From positions 589,129-653,128 of the forward strand of contig NZ_FOXS01000002.1 in the NCBI RefSeq assembly GCF_900115775.1: a DNA stretch of 64,000 nt, given 5' to 3'. Below the pieces are notes generated by a model. That model was not told the origin of the DNA. It did not search any database and was given only the letters and a program-made list of their open reading frames with translations. A program made the position numbers and the translations under genes. Numbering within the stretch: the first letter of the stretch is position 1; each line of letters starts with the position of its first letter. Below are positions 51,170-59,746 of this stretch, piece by piece. The stretch is from Hymenobacter arizonensis. Lineage in GTDB: Bacteria; Bacteroidota; Bacteroidia; Cytophagales; Hymenobacteraceae.

Positions 51170-51565
51170 ATAAATCCTGCTTTAATGTGGAAAGGAAATG
51201 ACATGGTACGAAGGCAGTTTGGTAGGAGCCGACGTAGCTTCTAGCTGTACTTGTCGGGTTGGCTAAGGTTGGGAATTAAGGCGAGGATGGAGAGTAATTA
51301 AGTAGTTATCCATGATGGTTTTGAATATACGTAAGTATAAAGACGGAATGAATGGCAACCGCCTGGGCGTGATAGCAGGACCTAGCGCGTAGAGAAGAAG
51401 TAGATATAAGGGGCCTAGCAAAACGTATGTGGCCGGTTCGGGCACGCTGACCGATTGAGATTGTAGCCACCTTAGAATGGGAGTAGTCACAATAAAGGAG
51501 TGCGCCAACAGTTACTGTTGTTGCATACAGTAATATAGCGTTTCAACACAATCACCTTTTCCCTG
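51170..51565. other. 396-base intergenic region between divergent alcohol dehydrogenase and beta-barrel genes
   Basis: The region holds an 81-codon minus-strand reading frame (51263-51508) of doubtful status and a palindrome near the right edge. I see no clear TAnnTTTG for either flanking gene. The reading frame contains VPEPATYVLLG followed by a hydrophobic stretch, reminiscent of a PEP-CTERM tail but without a preceding signal peptide. The base composition is lower in G+C than neighbouring genes. Confidence 0.5.
51512..51533. promoter_or_regulatory. Operator-like palindrome upstream of the beta-barrel gene
   Basis: TTACTGT-(8 bases)-ACAGTAA, a perfect 7-bp dyad 32 bases before the ATG at 51566. 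Confidence 0.45.
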
Positions 51566-52303
51566 ATGAAAAACTCAATGCTCCTATTGGGACTCTTCGG
51601 CACTGCTACCGTCGCCGAGGCCCAACCATCTACCCCAACGATAAACCAATCCAGCAAGTCGGCTGGCAGCGGCATTGCGGCGGGCACTATTTCCCTCGGC
51701 GGCGGGATTGGCTACAACAGTAGCACCGACAAAAGCTCTAGTAACAACGGCACAAATTCTACTAACACAAAGTCGAGCCAATTTAACTTCAGGCCCACGG
51801 TAGGTTATTTCATTGCCGAAAACCTGGAATTAGGATTGGAGCTTGGCTATGCCAGTAACCGGCGCTCTGTCTCCTCCACGCCTGGGCCGGTCGTAGCACA
51901 GCCCCAATTAAAGCCCGCCACCAATTTGAATGTGGGCCCATATGTGCGGTATTATAAAATGCTTAGCGACCAATTCGGCGTAACCGGTGCTCTCGGAGGT
52001 GGCTTTCAGAACAGCCGCTCCTACGGATACGATTATACTGGTGCCAACACCCTCGAAGTTTTGGAATACAAAGGGGATGGCTTTTATGCCAATCTGACTC
52101 CGGCCATCGTTTTTTTTCCGATACCTAAGTTTGCAATGAGTGCTTCACTTGGCTCTTTGGGCTATAGTCGCGTAAGCTACGACTTCCCTAAAGGGTCTAG
52201 TAATCCGGCCCCTTCGAATTATGAAAATACCTCAAGTGGATTTGGTGCCAACTTCGGTTTAAATCAGCTTGCATTCGGCGGCACTTATTATTTCGGTCAG
52301 TAA
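51566..52303 (+). CDS. Outer-membrane beta-barrel protein
   Basis: A 245-residue exported protein. A signal peptide ends near VAEAQ; a Ser/Asn/Thr-rich stretch (about 50-70) is followed by alternating strands such as FNFRPTVGYFIAENLELGLELGYAS, LNVGPYVRYYKMLSDQFGVTGALGGGF and the closing FGLNQLAFGGTYYFGQ with a beta-barrel end. The fold is that of the OmpW/porin-like outer-membrane beta-barrel family. No enzymatic motif is seen. A palindrome upstream suggests regulation, and a terminator follows the stop. Confidence 0.83.
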   Translation: MKNSMLLLGLFGTATVAEAQPSTPTINQSSKSAGSGIAAGTISLGGGIGYNSSTDKSSSNNGTNSTNTKSSQFNFRPTVGYFIAENLELGLELGYASNRRSVSSTPGPVVAQPQLKPATNLNVGPYVRYYKMLSDQFGVTGALGGGFQNSRSYGYDYTGANTLEVLEYKGDGFYANLTPAIVFFPIPKFAMSASLGSLGYSRVSYDFPKGSSNPAPSNYENTSSGFGANFGLNQLAFGGTYYFGQ

Positions 52304-52329
52304 AATCTTCGGTATTGGCCTTTCATTTA

Positions 52330-52357
52330 AAAACCCCAGAACTTTCTGGGGTTTTTT
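52330..52357. terminator. Terminator after the beta-barrel gene
   Basis: AAAACCCCAGA / TCTGGGGTTTT followed by T; the A-run on the left lets it serve the convergent minus-strand gene too. Confidence 0.9.
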
Positions 52358-52371
52358 ATTAGCCTCTGACC

Positions 52372-52899
52372 CTACTTCACGCCGACCCACACCTCGGAAT
52401 TATCCTCAGCGCCAAAGCGCTCCAGGTAAAAGTCGCCGCGCTGCGTGAGCTTCTGCTTCTTCACGGCTTCGAGCGCGGCGGGGTATAGCTTGTTGGGAGA
52501 CAACAGGTAGCTCACGCCGGTGAGGCGGGCGGCCACCACGCGCTGCCCGGCGGGCACAAAGTAGTAGCGAAAGCCTGCGGGCAGCTTGCGCGTGGTGTCG
52601 GCCACGGTGATACCGATAAATGCCTTGATGGTGTCGTGAGCCGTTTCGGGGTCGTTGAAATACAGGTTCGCTAGGTCACCGCCAAATTGCTGCTGGGTCT
52701 GCACGTCTTTGGCTTGGCGGAATAGCTGGCCGAAGCCATCGCCCTGCACCGACCCATCATAGGGCTGGCCGGCCAGGTAAAGCGGAGCGGCGGTGGTTTC
52801 GAGCGTGACCTTGGGGTCGCGGGTGCCGCCCAGGTACACGTAGGTGCCCGCCGCAATCAGGGTGAAAAGGATAACGGCGAGAAAGAGGTAACGGGTCAT
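52372..52899 (-). CDS. Membrane-anchored protein with GyrI-like domain
   Basis: A 175-residue protein with one N-terminal hydrophobic helix (LFLAVILFTLIAAGTYVYLGG) and an outward-facing domain. The domain layout, ending in the run GDFYLERFGAEDNSEVWVGVK, resembles the GyrI/AraC-effector ligand-binding fold, in which a hydrophobic pocket holds small molecules. Such domains are usually cytoplasmic, so membrane anchoring is unusual. It precedes no regulator gene; its own function is unknown. It starts 45 bases after the ABC exporter gene ends on the same strand. Confidence 0.68.
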   Translation of the reverse strand: MTRYLFLAVILFTLIAAGTYVYLGGTRDPKVTLETTAAPLYLAGQPYDGSVQGDGFGQLFRQAKDVQTQQQFGGDLANLYFNDPETAHDTIKAFIGITVADTTRKLPAGFRYYFVPAGQRVVAARLTGVSYLLSPNKLYPAALEAVKKQKLTQRGDFYLERFGAEDNSEVWVGVK

Positions 52900-52944
52900 G
52901 CGGACAGGTGGCGGGTAACGGGAAAAGTCGGAGGCAGAAGCGGG

Positions 52945-54777
52945 CTAGGATGCGTCGGGCAGTTGGTTCTTGCCCAGCGCTACTTCTTCAGTGCCGGCGG
53001 GCAACTGCTCGGTCACCACGTATTGCATGCGGTATAGCTGGGCATAATAGCCGTCCTCAATGCGCAGGAGCTCCTCGTGCGTGCCGGTTTCCTTAATTTC
53101 GCCCTTGTCGAGGACAATGATTTTGTCGGCTTTTTGAATCGTGCTCAGGCGGTGGGCAATAACCAGGGAGGTGCGGCCCTGCATCAGCTTTTCAATGGCC
53201 GACTGAATCAATTCCTCGGTTTCGGAGTCGACGGAAGAGGTGGCCTCGTCCAGAATGATGACGCGGGGCTGGTACACCATGGCCCGCACGAAGCTGATGA
53301 GCTGGCGCTGGCCCACGGAGAGCGTGGCGCCACGCTCCATCACGGGGTAGTTGAGGGCGTTGGGCAGGCGCTCAATGAAACGGCGGGCGCCCACGAGGTC
53401 GGCCGCTTCCCAAATTTGGGTGTCGGTGATGGTCTTATTGCCGAGGGTGATGTTGTCGCGGATGCTGCCGGCGAAGAGGAAAACGTCCTGCAGCACCACG
53501 CCGATTTGGCGCCGCAGCAGGCTTAAGTCGTACTCACGCAGGTCGCGGCCATCGATGCAGATGCTGCCTTCCTGAATGTCGTAGAAGCGGCTGAGCAGGT
53601 TGATGATGCTGGTTTTGCCGGCTCCGGTGGCGCCCACAAAGGCGATGGTTTGACCGGGCTTCACGTGGAAGCTGATGTCCTTGAGCACCCACTCGGGCTC
53701 GTTGTAGGCGAACTTGACGTTTTTGAACTCCACATCGCCGCGCAGCTCGGTGGGGGCGTAGGTGCCGCTGGTGGCCACCAAGTCCTTGTTGTCGAGTAGC
53801 TTGAGAAGGCGCTCTGTGCTCACCAAGCCCAGCTGCAGGGTGTTGAACCGGTCGGCAATTTGGCGGATGGGTCGGAAAAACAGCGCGTTGTACATGATAA
53901 AGGCGATGAGCGCACCCTTCGAGATGGTGCCTTCAATCTGGCCCTGGGCTGCGTACCACACCAGCAAGCCCACGCCAATGGCACCTAACACCTCGGCCAC
54001 CGGGAAGTAGATGCTGTAGTAGAGCACCGAGCGAATGTGAGCATCAGTATGCTCTTTGTTGATGGCCTCGAACTTGCGAAATTCCCGCTCCTCGTTGTTG
54101 AAAATCTGCACCACGTTCATGCCCGTGAGGTGCTCCTGCACGAAGGAGTTCAGCTTGGCCACGGCATTGCGCACGTCTTGAAACGACTTCTTGATTTTCT
54201 CCTTGAACACATAGGTCGAGAAGAGCAGCGGTGGAATCACGGACAGGCTGATGAGCGTGAGGCGCCAGTCGATGTAGAACATGAAAGCCATGATGAAGAG
54301 CAGCTGCAGTACGTCGCCCGCCATGGCCGCGAGGCCTTCGCTGAACACGTCGGAAAGCGTTTCCACGTCCGAGATATTACGCGTGACCAGCACGCCAATA
54401 GGTGTTCGGTCGAAGAAGCTCAACTTCAGGTTTAGGAGGTGCTGGTAGAGGTCGGTGCGGATATCGCGCACGATGTACTGGCCCAGCCAGCCGCCGTAGT
54501 ACGTCTGCAGGTAGCTCACGCCGGCGTGGCCCACGAGCAGCACCAGCAGCAGGCCAAACATGGCGTTGAGGCTATGAGTATCGCCCTGCTCGATGCTGAC
54601 ATCGACCATGCGCTGGATGAGAAAAGGCCGCAGCGTGCCGAGCACGGCTGTGGCCACAGTCAGAAAAATCAGGCCGATAAACACGCGCCGGTAGGGCCGC
54701 ACGTAGGCCAGCAGGCGGCGCAACACCGTCCAGTCGAATACCTGACCAGTTTTGGTAGCGGAAGTGGTGGGGTCCAT
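52945..54777 (-). CDS. ABC exporter half-subunit with altered signature motif
   Basis: A 610-residue type IV exporter half: six helices in residues 1-310, then the ATPase domain. Walker A is GATGAGKT; Walker B is VIILDEATSSVD with the catalytic Glu511 present; the signature reads LSVGQRQL (486-493) instead of LSGGQ. This complements the exporter half at 46538-48322, which lacks the Glu but has LSGGQ. A near-consensus promoter (GACCTTTG, minus strand) lies before the ATG at 54777. In related genomes the gene commonly sits near truA and DUF4293, as it does here. Confidence 0.9.
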   Translation of the reverse strand: MDPTTSATKTGQVFDWTVLRRLLAYVRPYRRVFIGLIFLTVATAVLGTLRPFLIQRMVDVSIEQGDTHSLNAMFGLLLVLLVGHAGVSYLQTYYGGWLGQYIVRDIRTDLYQHLLNLKLSFFDRTPIGVLVTRNISDVETLSDVFSEGLAAMAGDVLQLLFIMAFMFYIDWRLTLISLSVIPPLLFSTYVFKEKIKKSFQDVRNAVAKLNSFVQEHLTGMNVVQIFNNEEREFRKFEAINKEHTDAHIRSVLYYSIYFPVAEVLGAIGVGLLVWYAAQGQIEGTISKGALIAFIMYNALFFRPIRQIADRFNTLQLGLVSTERLLKLLDNKDLVATSGTYAPTELRGDVEFKNVKFAYNEPEWVLKDISFHVKPGQTIAFVGATGAGKTSIINLLSRFYDIQEGSICIDGRDLREYDLSLLRRQIGVVLQDVFLFAGSIRDNITLGNKTITDTQIWEAADLVGARRFIERLPNALNYPVMERGATLSVGQRQLISFVRAMVYQPRVIILDEATSSVDSETEELIQSAIEKLMQGRTSLVIAHRLSTIQKADKIIVLDKGEIKETGTHEELLRIEDGYYAQLYRMQYVVTEQLPAGTEEVALGKNQLPDAS

Positions 54778-54927
54778 AAGTGGGGCAAAGGTCGGGAGTA
54801 CGGCGTTAGCGAGCTACAGGGTTGAATTCCTAGCCGCTGCCGTCTTCCTTATCCTTAACAAGCAAATGCGCCCAAAAGCTGCATCCCCCTGGAAAACTAC
54901 ATTTGCCCGCCGGCGCCGCGGTTGAAT

Positions 54928-55401
54928 TTAAGGCAGCGTGAGCAGTCCCGAAATCCCTTTGACGTTAAGCCGGGCGAAGCGTTTTACCCGCTCAAACCGG
55001 GCCTGGGTCTCGACCAGCTCGTCGTCCTTGGGCCGCGGGGTGGAGGCGTGCGACTCCAGCAGCTCAAACACAGAAGCGGCAATGTCGATGTAGCCGAGCA
55101 ACAGCAAATAGAGTTGTTTCTTTTCCGCTTCGGCATACTGCTTGGTGCGGATGGCTTTGGTCAGCGTGTCGAGCTGCGCGGTTTCGTCCGTAAACAGGTC
55201 CCGCAGGGCCCGGCGCTCGCGGTCGTAGTCGGCCAGCTGCGCTGTCGTGGCCGAGGAGGCAGCGAAGGGAAAAGTATCCGTAAAAGCTACCGCCTGACGA
55301 AATGCGCCTTCGGCTGCGTACACGGTGGCCAGGTGCTTTTCCAGGCTTACCCAAAGGCCCAGGCGGGCTTTGTCAAAGACGTTCGGTGCGGTGCTTTCCA
55401 C
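54928..55401 (-). CDS. Conserved hypothetical helical protein
   Basis: A 157-residue soluble protein, all-helical in appearance (DYDRERRALRDLFTDETAQLDTLTKAIRTKQYAEAEKKQL), with no signal peptide. A TACCTTTG promoter element lies 27 bases before its start. It lies between truA and the ABC exporter half on the same strand. I do not recognise a family and there is no motif for a function. Codon use looks like its neighbours, which supports a real gene. Confidence 0.65.
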   Translation of the reverse strand: MESTAPNVFDKARLGLWVSLEKHLATVYAAEGAFRQAVAFTDTFPFAASSATTAQLADYDRERRALRDLFTDETAQLDTLTKAIRTKQYAEAEKKQLYLLLLGYIDIAASVFELLESHASTPRPKDDELVETQARFERVKRFARLNVKGISGLLTLP

Positions 55402-55427
55402 AGTTGTGCGCTTGGGGTGATGAGCCG

Positions 55428-55435
55428 CAAAGGTA
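55428..55435 (-). promoter_or_regulatory. Bacteroidota -7 element before the hypothetical gene at 54928
   Basis: The minus strand reads TACCTTTG, 27 bases before the ATG at 55401. Confidence 0.62.
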
Positions 55436-55496
55436 CCTGACCCGCGGGCTGCTTGCTGCTAATGGAATTCTCTGGATAGACCGCCCGGCTGCGCCG

Positions 55497-56252
55497 CTAC
55501 TCCGGCACAATGCCTGGCCCGTATTCCACTTTGCTCAAAAACAAGCCTCGCGCCGGGGCCGCGCCGCCCGCATCTACCCGCCGCTGGGCCCAGAGCAGCT
55601 CCTGAAACTGCTGCGGCGTCATCTTGCCCCGGCCCACGTCGAGTAGGGTGCCCACCACCAGCCGCACCATGCCGCGCACGAAGCGGTTGGCCCGAATGCG
55701 AAACACCAGCCCGCTGGGCGCGGGGTGCCACGCCGCTTCGTAGCAGTAGCACACGTAGTGGTCGACGCCGCCTTTCACTTTGGAAAAGGAGGTGAAATCA
55801 AACTGCCCAATCATGCAAGCGGCGGCTTCGTTCATGGCCGCCACGTCGGGCGTGCGGTCGAGATGCAGGGCGTGGTCGCGCCGGAAAGGGTCGGGCTGCG
55901 GCGTGAGCACGAAGTAGTCGTAGGTGCGCTCTTCGGCCGAGAAACGGGCGTGGTCGCTGTCGGCCACGGGGTGCAGGCGCAGGGCGGCAATGTCGGTAGG
56001 CAGGGCACGGCGCAGGCGGTAGAGCAGCAGGTCGAGCGTGAGGTTTTCGGGTAGCTCGGCGTCGAAATGCGCGACCTGGTGGCTGGCGTGTACGCCGGTG
56101 TCGGTGCGCCCACTGCCCAGGCTGTGGATGGGCTGCCGCAGCACCTGCGAAAGGCAGCGGTCGACTTCGGCCTGCACGGTGAGGGTGTTCGGCTGCACCT
56201 GCCAGCCATGGTAGCGCGTGCCGTCGTAGGCGAAATGGAGGAAATAACGCAT
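55497..56252 (-). CDS. truA: tRNA pseudouridine(38-40) synthase TruA
   Basis: A 251-residue enzyme forming pseudouridine in the anticodon arm of tRNAs. The N-terminal RYFLHFAYDGTRYHGWQVQPN and the catalytic block SGRTDTGVHASHQVAHF, with catalytic Asp at about 51, are typical; ANRFVRGMVRLVVGTLLDVGRGK near the C-terminus closes the family pattern. It follows a GNAT gene by nine bases on the same strand. Confidence 0.96.
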   Translation of the reverse strand: MRYFLHFAYDGTRYHGWQVQPNTLTVQAEVDRCLSQVLRQPIHSLGSGRTDTGVHASHQVAHFDAELPENLTLDLLLYRLRRALPTDIAALRLHPVADSDHARFSAEERTYDYFVLTPQPDPFRRDHALHLDRTPDVAAMNEAAACMIGQFDFTSFSKVKGGVDHYVCYCYEAAWHPAPSGLVFRIRANRFVRGMVRLVVGTLLDVGRGKMTPQQFQELLWAQRRVDAGGAAPARGLFLSKVEYGPGIVPE

Positions 56253-56261
56253 TGAGATAAA

Positions 56262-56789
56262 TCAGCGCACCAGCGCGTAAAGCAAGCCATCCATGGTCTG
56301 CCCGTCTTTGGTAACAGCCTGCCGGAGGCGCGCCTCCAGGGTGAAGCCGGCTTTTTCGAGCACGCGCCCTGAAGTAGCGTTATGCGCAAATACCACGGCG
56401 TAAATCCGCGCCAAGTCGTGGTGAGTAAAGCCGTGGTCTGCCAGCACTCGCACTGCAGCCGTGGCAATGCCCCGGCCCCAGTGCGTCCGGCCCAGCCAGT
56501 AGCCAATCTCGGCCGAGCGGCGGTTTACATCATGCTTAAATAATAGGCTGATGCTGCCCACGGCCTCGCCAGCCACGTCGATGCACAAATGCAAATCACG
56601 CTGGCCTTCCTCGCTGTTCACCATGGCGATGTAAGCTTCGGCATCGGCTACGGAGTAAGGATGCGGAAACCGGTCGCGCAGGTTCAGCCAAATGCCGTGG
56701 TCGTTGGCGTGCAAGGCTAGGCTGGGCGCGTCGGCGGGCGCGAAGGGTCGAAGCAACGCGCCCGCTTCGGGCAGTGGCAGCACTGGCAT
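56262..56789 (-). CDS. GNAT family N-acetyltransferase (RimJ/RimL-like)
   Basis: A 175-residue acetyltransferase. The pattern LRPFAPADAPSLALHANDHGIWLNLRDRFPHPY followed by GYWLGRTHWGRGIATAAVRVLADHGF (acetyl-CoA loop R/Q-x-x-G-x-G/A) is that of the RimJ/RimL subgroup (Acetyltransf_3). The protein or small molecule it acetylates is not evident. It lies between the thiolase gene (15 bases upstream) and truA (nine bases downstream) and is probably part of one transcript. Confidence 0.88.
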   Translation of the reverse strand: MPVLPLPEAGALLRPFAPADAPSLALHANDHGIWLNLRDRFPHPYSVADAEAYIAMVNSEEGQRDLHLCIDVAGEAVGSISLLFKHDVNRRSAEIGYWLGRTHWGRGIATAAVRVLADHGFTHHDLARIYAVVFAHNATSGRVLEKAGFTLEARLRQAVTKDGQTMDGLLYALVR

Positions 56790-56804
56790 GGCGGCAGAGA
56801 AATT

Positions 56805-58007
56805 CTACAGCTTCTCGTAAATCACCGAAGCGCCTTGGCCCACGCCCACGCACATGGTGGCCAAGCCGTAGCGCACGCCGTCGCGGCGGTGCATTTCGTG
56901 CAGCAGCGTGGCGGTGATGCGGGCGCCGGAGCTTCCCAGCGGGTGGCCCAGGGCAATGGAGCCGCCGTTCACGTTCACTTTATCCATGTCGAGGCCCAGC
57001 TCGCGGATGCAGGCAATGCTTTGGGCCGCGAATGCCTCGTTCAGCTCAATCAGGTCGATGTCATTGATGGTGAGGCCAGCCCGCTGCAGCACTTTTTGAG
57101 TGGCCGGAATCGGGCCCAGGCCCATAACCGACGGGTCGACGCCCGCCACGGCCGAGGCTACTACCCGCGCCAGGGGCTTGAGGTTGTAGCGCTTCAGGGC
57201 TTCTTCGCTCACGAGCAGCACGGCGGCGGCGCCGTCGTTGATGCCCGCAGAGTTGCCAGCCGTCACGGTGCCGCCTTCGGGCTGGAACGCGGGCTTGAGG
57301 GTGGCCAGCTTTTCGAGGGAGGAGAAGCGGGGCTGCTCGTCGGTGTCAAACAACGCCGTATCGCCCTTGGGCTGCGGAATGAACACGGGCACAATCTCCT
57401 TGCGGAAGCGTCCTTTCTCCAGGGCCCGGGCATACTTGCGCTGGCTTTCGAAAGCGAAGGCGTCTTGCTCCTGGCGCGTCACGTTGTATTGCTTGGCCAC
57501 GTTTTCGGCTGTCTGGCCCATGGCGAAGGGGTAGTGCAGCTTGGTGAGGCGCGGGTTGATGAAGCGCCAGCCCAGCGTGGTATCGTGGGCCGTAAGCTCG
57601 CGGCCGAAGGCCGACTCCGACTTGGCCATGACAAACGGCGCGCGGGTCATGCTCTCGCTGCCGCCGGCCAGGTACACGTCGCCCTCCCCGCACTTAATGG
57701 CCCGGGCGGCGTCCATGATGCTTTGCAGGCCCGAGGCACAGAGGCGGTTCACGGTGTTGCCGGGCACGGTGATGGGCAGGCCCGCCAGCAGCGCGGCCAT
57801 GCGGGCCACGTTGCGGTTGTCTTCACCGGCTTGGTTGGCCGCGCCGAGGATGACGTCCTCAATGGCGGCTTTATCAACGGAAGGATTGCGGCGCATGAGC
57901 TCACGCAGTACGTGGGCGGCCAAATCATCGGGGCGGACGCTGCTGAGCGCGCCGGCAAATTTTCCAATCGGGGTACGCACGGCGTCCACGATATAAGCAG
58001 TTGGCAT
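56805..58007 (-). CDS. Thiolase, 3-oxoadipyl-CoA/acetyl-CoA acyltransferase type
   Basis: A 400-residue thiolase. The active-site Cys is in [19 protein letters not shown] at about 90, the His in [17 protein letters not shown] and the second Cys in [14 protein letters not shown]. The region [13 protein letters not shown] and [13 protein letters not shown] fit the PcaF/PaaJ (3-oxoadipyl-CoA) branch, but plain acetyl-CoA C-acyltransferase cannot be excluded by motif. I use the ATG at 58007; an ATG at 58019 would add four residues. No other catabolic gene for aromatics is next to it. Confidence 0.88.
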   Translation of the reverse strand: MPTAYIVDAVRTPIGKFAGALSSVRPDDLAAHVLRELMRRNPSVDKAAIEDVILGAANQAGEDNRNVARMAALLAGLPITVPGNTVNRLCASGLQSIMDAARAIKCGEGDVYLAGGSESMTRAPFVMAKSESAFGRELTAHDTTLGWRFINPRLTKLHYPFAMGQTAENVAKQYNVTRQEQDAFAFESQRKYARALEKGRFRKEIVPVFIPQPKGDTALFDTDEQPRFSSLEKLATLKPAFQPEGGTVTAGNSAGINDGAAAVLLVSEEALKRYNLKPLARVVASAVAGVDPSVMGLGPIPATQKVLQRAGLTINDIDLIELNEAFAAQSIACIRELGLDMDKVNVNGGSIALGHPLGSSGARITATLLHEMHRRDGVRYGLATMCVGVGQGASVIYEKL

Positions 58008-58044
58008 TCGAATTATCAATAGCGGCGTAAACGCCGGATGGGAC

Positions 58045-58052
58045 TAAATTTG
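58045..58052 (+). promoter_or_regulatory. Bacteroidota -7 element before DUF4293 gene
   Basis: TAAATTTG, 43 bases before the ATG at 58096, in the spacer from the divergent thiolase gene. Confidence 0.62.
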
Positions 58053-58095
58053 TGGCCCCGACACAGATGCGGGGCAGTTTTTACTAACAGCAAAG

Positions 58096-58569
58096 ATGAT
58101 ACAAAGAATCCAAAGCGTGTTTTTACTGTTGCTGGCCCTGGCCATGCTCAGCATGTTAGCGTTGCCACTGTGGCACAAAATCGACGGCCTCACCAACCAG
58201 GAGCTGACCCTTACGGCCTTCGGCTTCACTCCCAAAGGCATGCAATTGCCGGCTTCTACGGGGCCAGTTTGGCTTATCGGCTTGCTGGCGGGCGCCTCCG
58301 CAGCGGTGGCTATTTTCGAAATTTTTCAGTTTCGCAACCGCGGCAAACAACTGCTGCTTGGCACCGTCAACCTGCTTCTGATTACGGCTACGATTGGCGC
58401 AGGCTTCTATTTCTCCAGCCAAGGCGAACAGATGCTCAACGTGAAGCTGGCGGGCCAGTACATGGCTGGTTTTTACCTCCCAACCCTGGCTCTGATGTTG
58501 AACCTGCTGGCCAACCGCTTCATCCGGCGCGACGAGCAGCTGGTGCGCAGCATGGACCGTTTGCGGTAG
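58096..58569 (+). CDS. DUF4293 membrane protein
   Basis: A 157-residue inner-membrane protein with four hydrophobic helices (about 6-24, 58-77, 84-106 and 120-140). It begins MIQRIQSVFLLLLALAM, the usual DUF4293 start, and ends with FIRRDEQLVRSMDRLR. The family is restricted to Bacteroidota and has no known function. In many genomes it lies near truA and an ABC exporter half, both within 6 kb here. A promoter element is present, and a terminator follows the stop. Confidence 0.88.
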   Translation: MIQRIQSVFLLLLALAMLSMLALPLWHKIDGLTNQELTLTAFGFTPKGMQLPASTGPVWLIGLLAGASAAVAIFEIFQFRNRGKQLLLGTVNLLLITATIGAGFYFSSQGEQMLNVKLAGQYMAGFYLPTLALMLNLLANRFIRRDEQLVRSMDRLR

Positions 58570-58638
58570 ATGCTAGTTGGCTGGTAGCTTTTGGCTGATG
58601 GCCATTAGCTTCTGGTTGGAGAAACAAGCATACAAAAG

Positions 58639-58672
58639 AAGAGGCCGCTGTAGTATCTACAGCGGCCTCTTT
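58639..58672. terminator. Bidirectional terminator after the DUF4293 gene
   Basis: AAGAGGCCGCTGTAG / CTACAGCGGCCTCTT, a perfect 15-bp stem with a four-base loop. Confidence 0.9.
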
Positions 58673-58710
58673 GTCTTTGGGCAGCACCGTTTTGGGGTGG
58701 GCCTCAACTC

Positions 58711-59562
58711 TTATTGCTCAGCGCGCACGGCCTGCTGCACTTCCTGCACGCTGGCATCGTACTCGAAGGCTTCGTAGACGCGGTAAAAGTTCTGCGGGTC
58801 GGTGAGGTGAGAGTGCGCGTACTTGGCAAGCTCCACGCGGGAAGCTTCGAATTCCATGGTGCGAAGTAGGCGTTTCAGGTCGTCGGTTTGGAGGCTGCTT
58901 TGGGCCAAGGCTTCTTTGGCAATATTCAGCTTGCTGGCCTCAAAGGGGCGCTGCTGCACAGCTTGTATGAGGGCATCAACATCCTGCGGAGCCATGATGC
59001 GGTAGCTGCTAGCAGTTGAGCCGGGATAGTAGCCCGCGCCGTTGGGCGTGTTGCCGTAGCTAGGGCTGTTGTTGCCGTACCCGTTGTTGCCAGGGTTGTT
59101 GCTGCCTCCATAGTAGGGTGCGTTACCATTCTGGCCATACGGCATGGGGCTGTTGTAGCTGCCTTGGCCGTAGCCATTGTCATAATAACCATTGCCACGG
59201 CCCCGCGGGCCATACAAGGGCACGGCCGCGACTTGCCGCAGGCTCAGCGGGCGCCCGGGGCGGGCAATCAGCACAAACGAGGTTTCGAGGCCGGGCTCCA
59301 GCCACACGCGGCTCCGGAACCGCACGGCGCCGCCGTAGGCCGTGGGCACGGTGAAATCGGCCCAGTGCAGGCCGGGGACTAATTGGTCGACGCGCACTTG
59401 CCGGGCCACGCCGCGGGTGAGGGGGCGCCCGTCGAGCACGAGGCCAAAAGGCACGCCGCGCTCGGAAGAAAAGTTGACATTGGCGGGCGGAGGCGGGTAA
59501 GCCAACGCAGGGGCCACGGCGGCAAACAAGCCAACCAGGGCAAGGAGTAGGGCCTTTTTCAT
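58711..59562 (-). CDS. DUF4476 domain-containing exported protein
   Basis: A 283-residue secreted protein. A signal peptide (MKKALLLALVGLFAAVAPALA) is followed by a beta-rich domain with VNFSSERGVPFGLVLDGRPL and FRSRVWLEPGLETSFVLIA. A Gly/Asn/Tyr-rich low-complexity linker (about 120-185, YYDNGYGQGSYNSPMPYGQNG) leads to a DUF4476 domain with DVDALIQAVQQRPFEASKLNIAKEAL and a matching second helix pair. I use the ATG at 59562. Function unknown; the layout suggests a periplasmic or surface scaffold. Confidence 0.85.
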   Translation of the reverse strand: MKKALLLALVGLFAAVAPALAYPPPPANVNFSSERGVPFGLVLDGRPLTRGVARQVRVDQLVPGLHWADFTVPTAYGGAVRFRSRVWLEPGLETSFVLIARPGRPLSLRQVAAVPLYGPRGRGNGYYDNGYGQGSYNSPMPYGQNGNAPYYGGSNNPGNNGYGNNSPSYGNTPNGAGYYPGSTASSYRIMAPQDVDALIQAVQQRPFEASKLNIAKEALAQSSLQTDDLKRLLRTMEFEASRVELAKYAHSHLTDPQNFYRVYEAFEYDASVQEVQQAVRAEQ

Positions 59563-59690
59563 GGCGCAGAAAGGTGAGAGCCAACCACAGCGGCGGGTTG
59601 GTAATTCCACTATTTTCAAAAGGTATGCCATGTTTAAAACCTCAGGCAACTGAGCGTAATTCACGGCCGTTCGGTGAAAACACACGGCAC

Positions 59691-59724
59691 AAAAAAGGCC
59701 CCGCAACTCGTGTTGCGGGGCCTT
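59691..59724 (-). terminator. Terminator of the PorE-like gene
   Basis: AAGGCCCCGCAAC / GTTGCGGGGCCTT with a four-base loop; in the minus direction it ends in six T. Confidence 0.9.
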
Positions 59725-59746
59725 CGGATGAGAAAAATTATCTCAG

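Noticed and set aside
54898..54905. TACATTTG on the plus strand
   Set aside because: It matches the -7 consensus but points into the antisense of the gene at 54928; no plus-strand gene follows, so chance is likelier.
56835..58022. Plus-strand frame of 395 codons
   Set aside because: Antisense shadow of the thiolase gene; the thiolase motifs are all on the minus strand.
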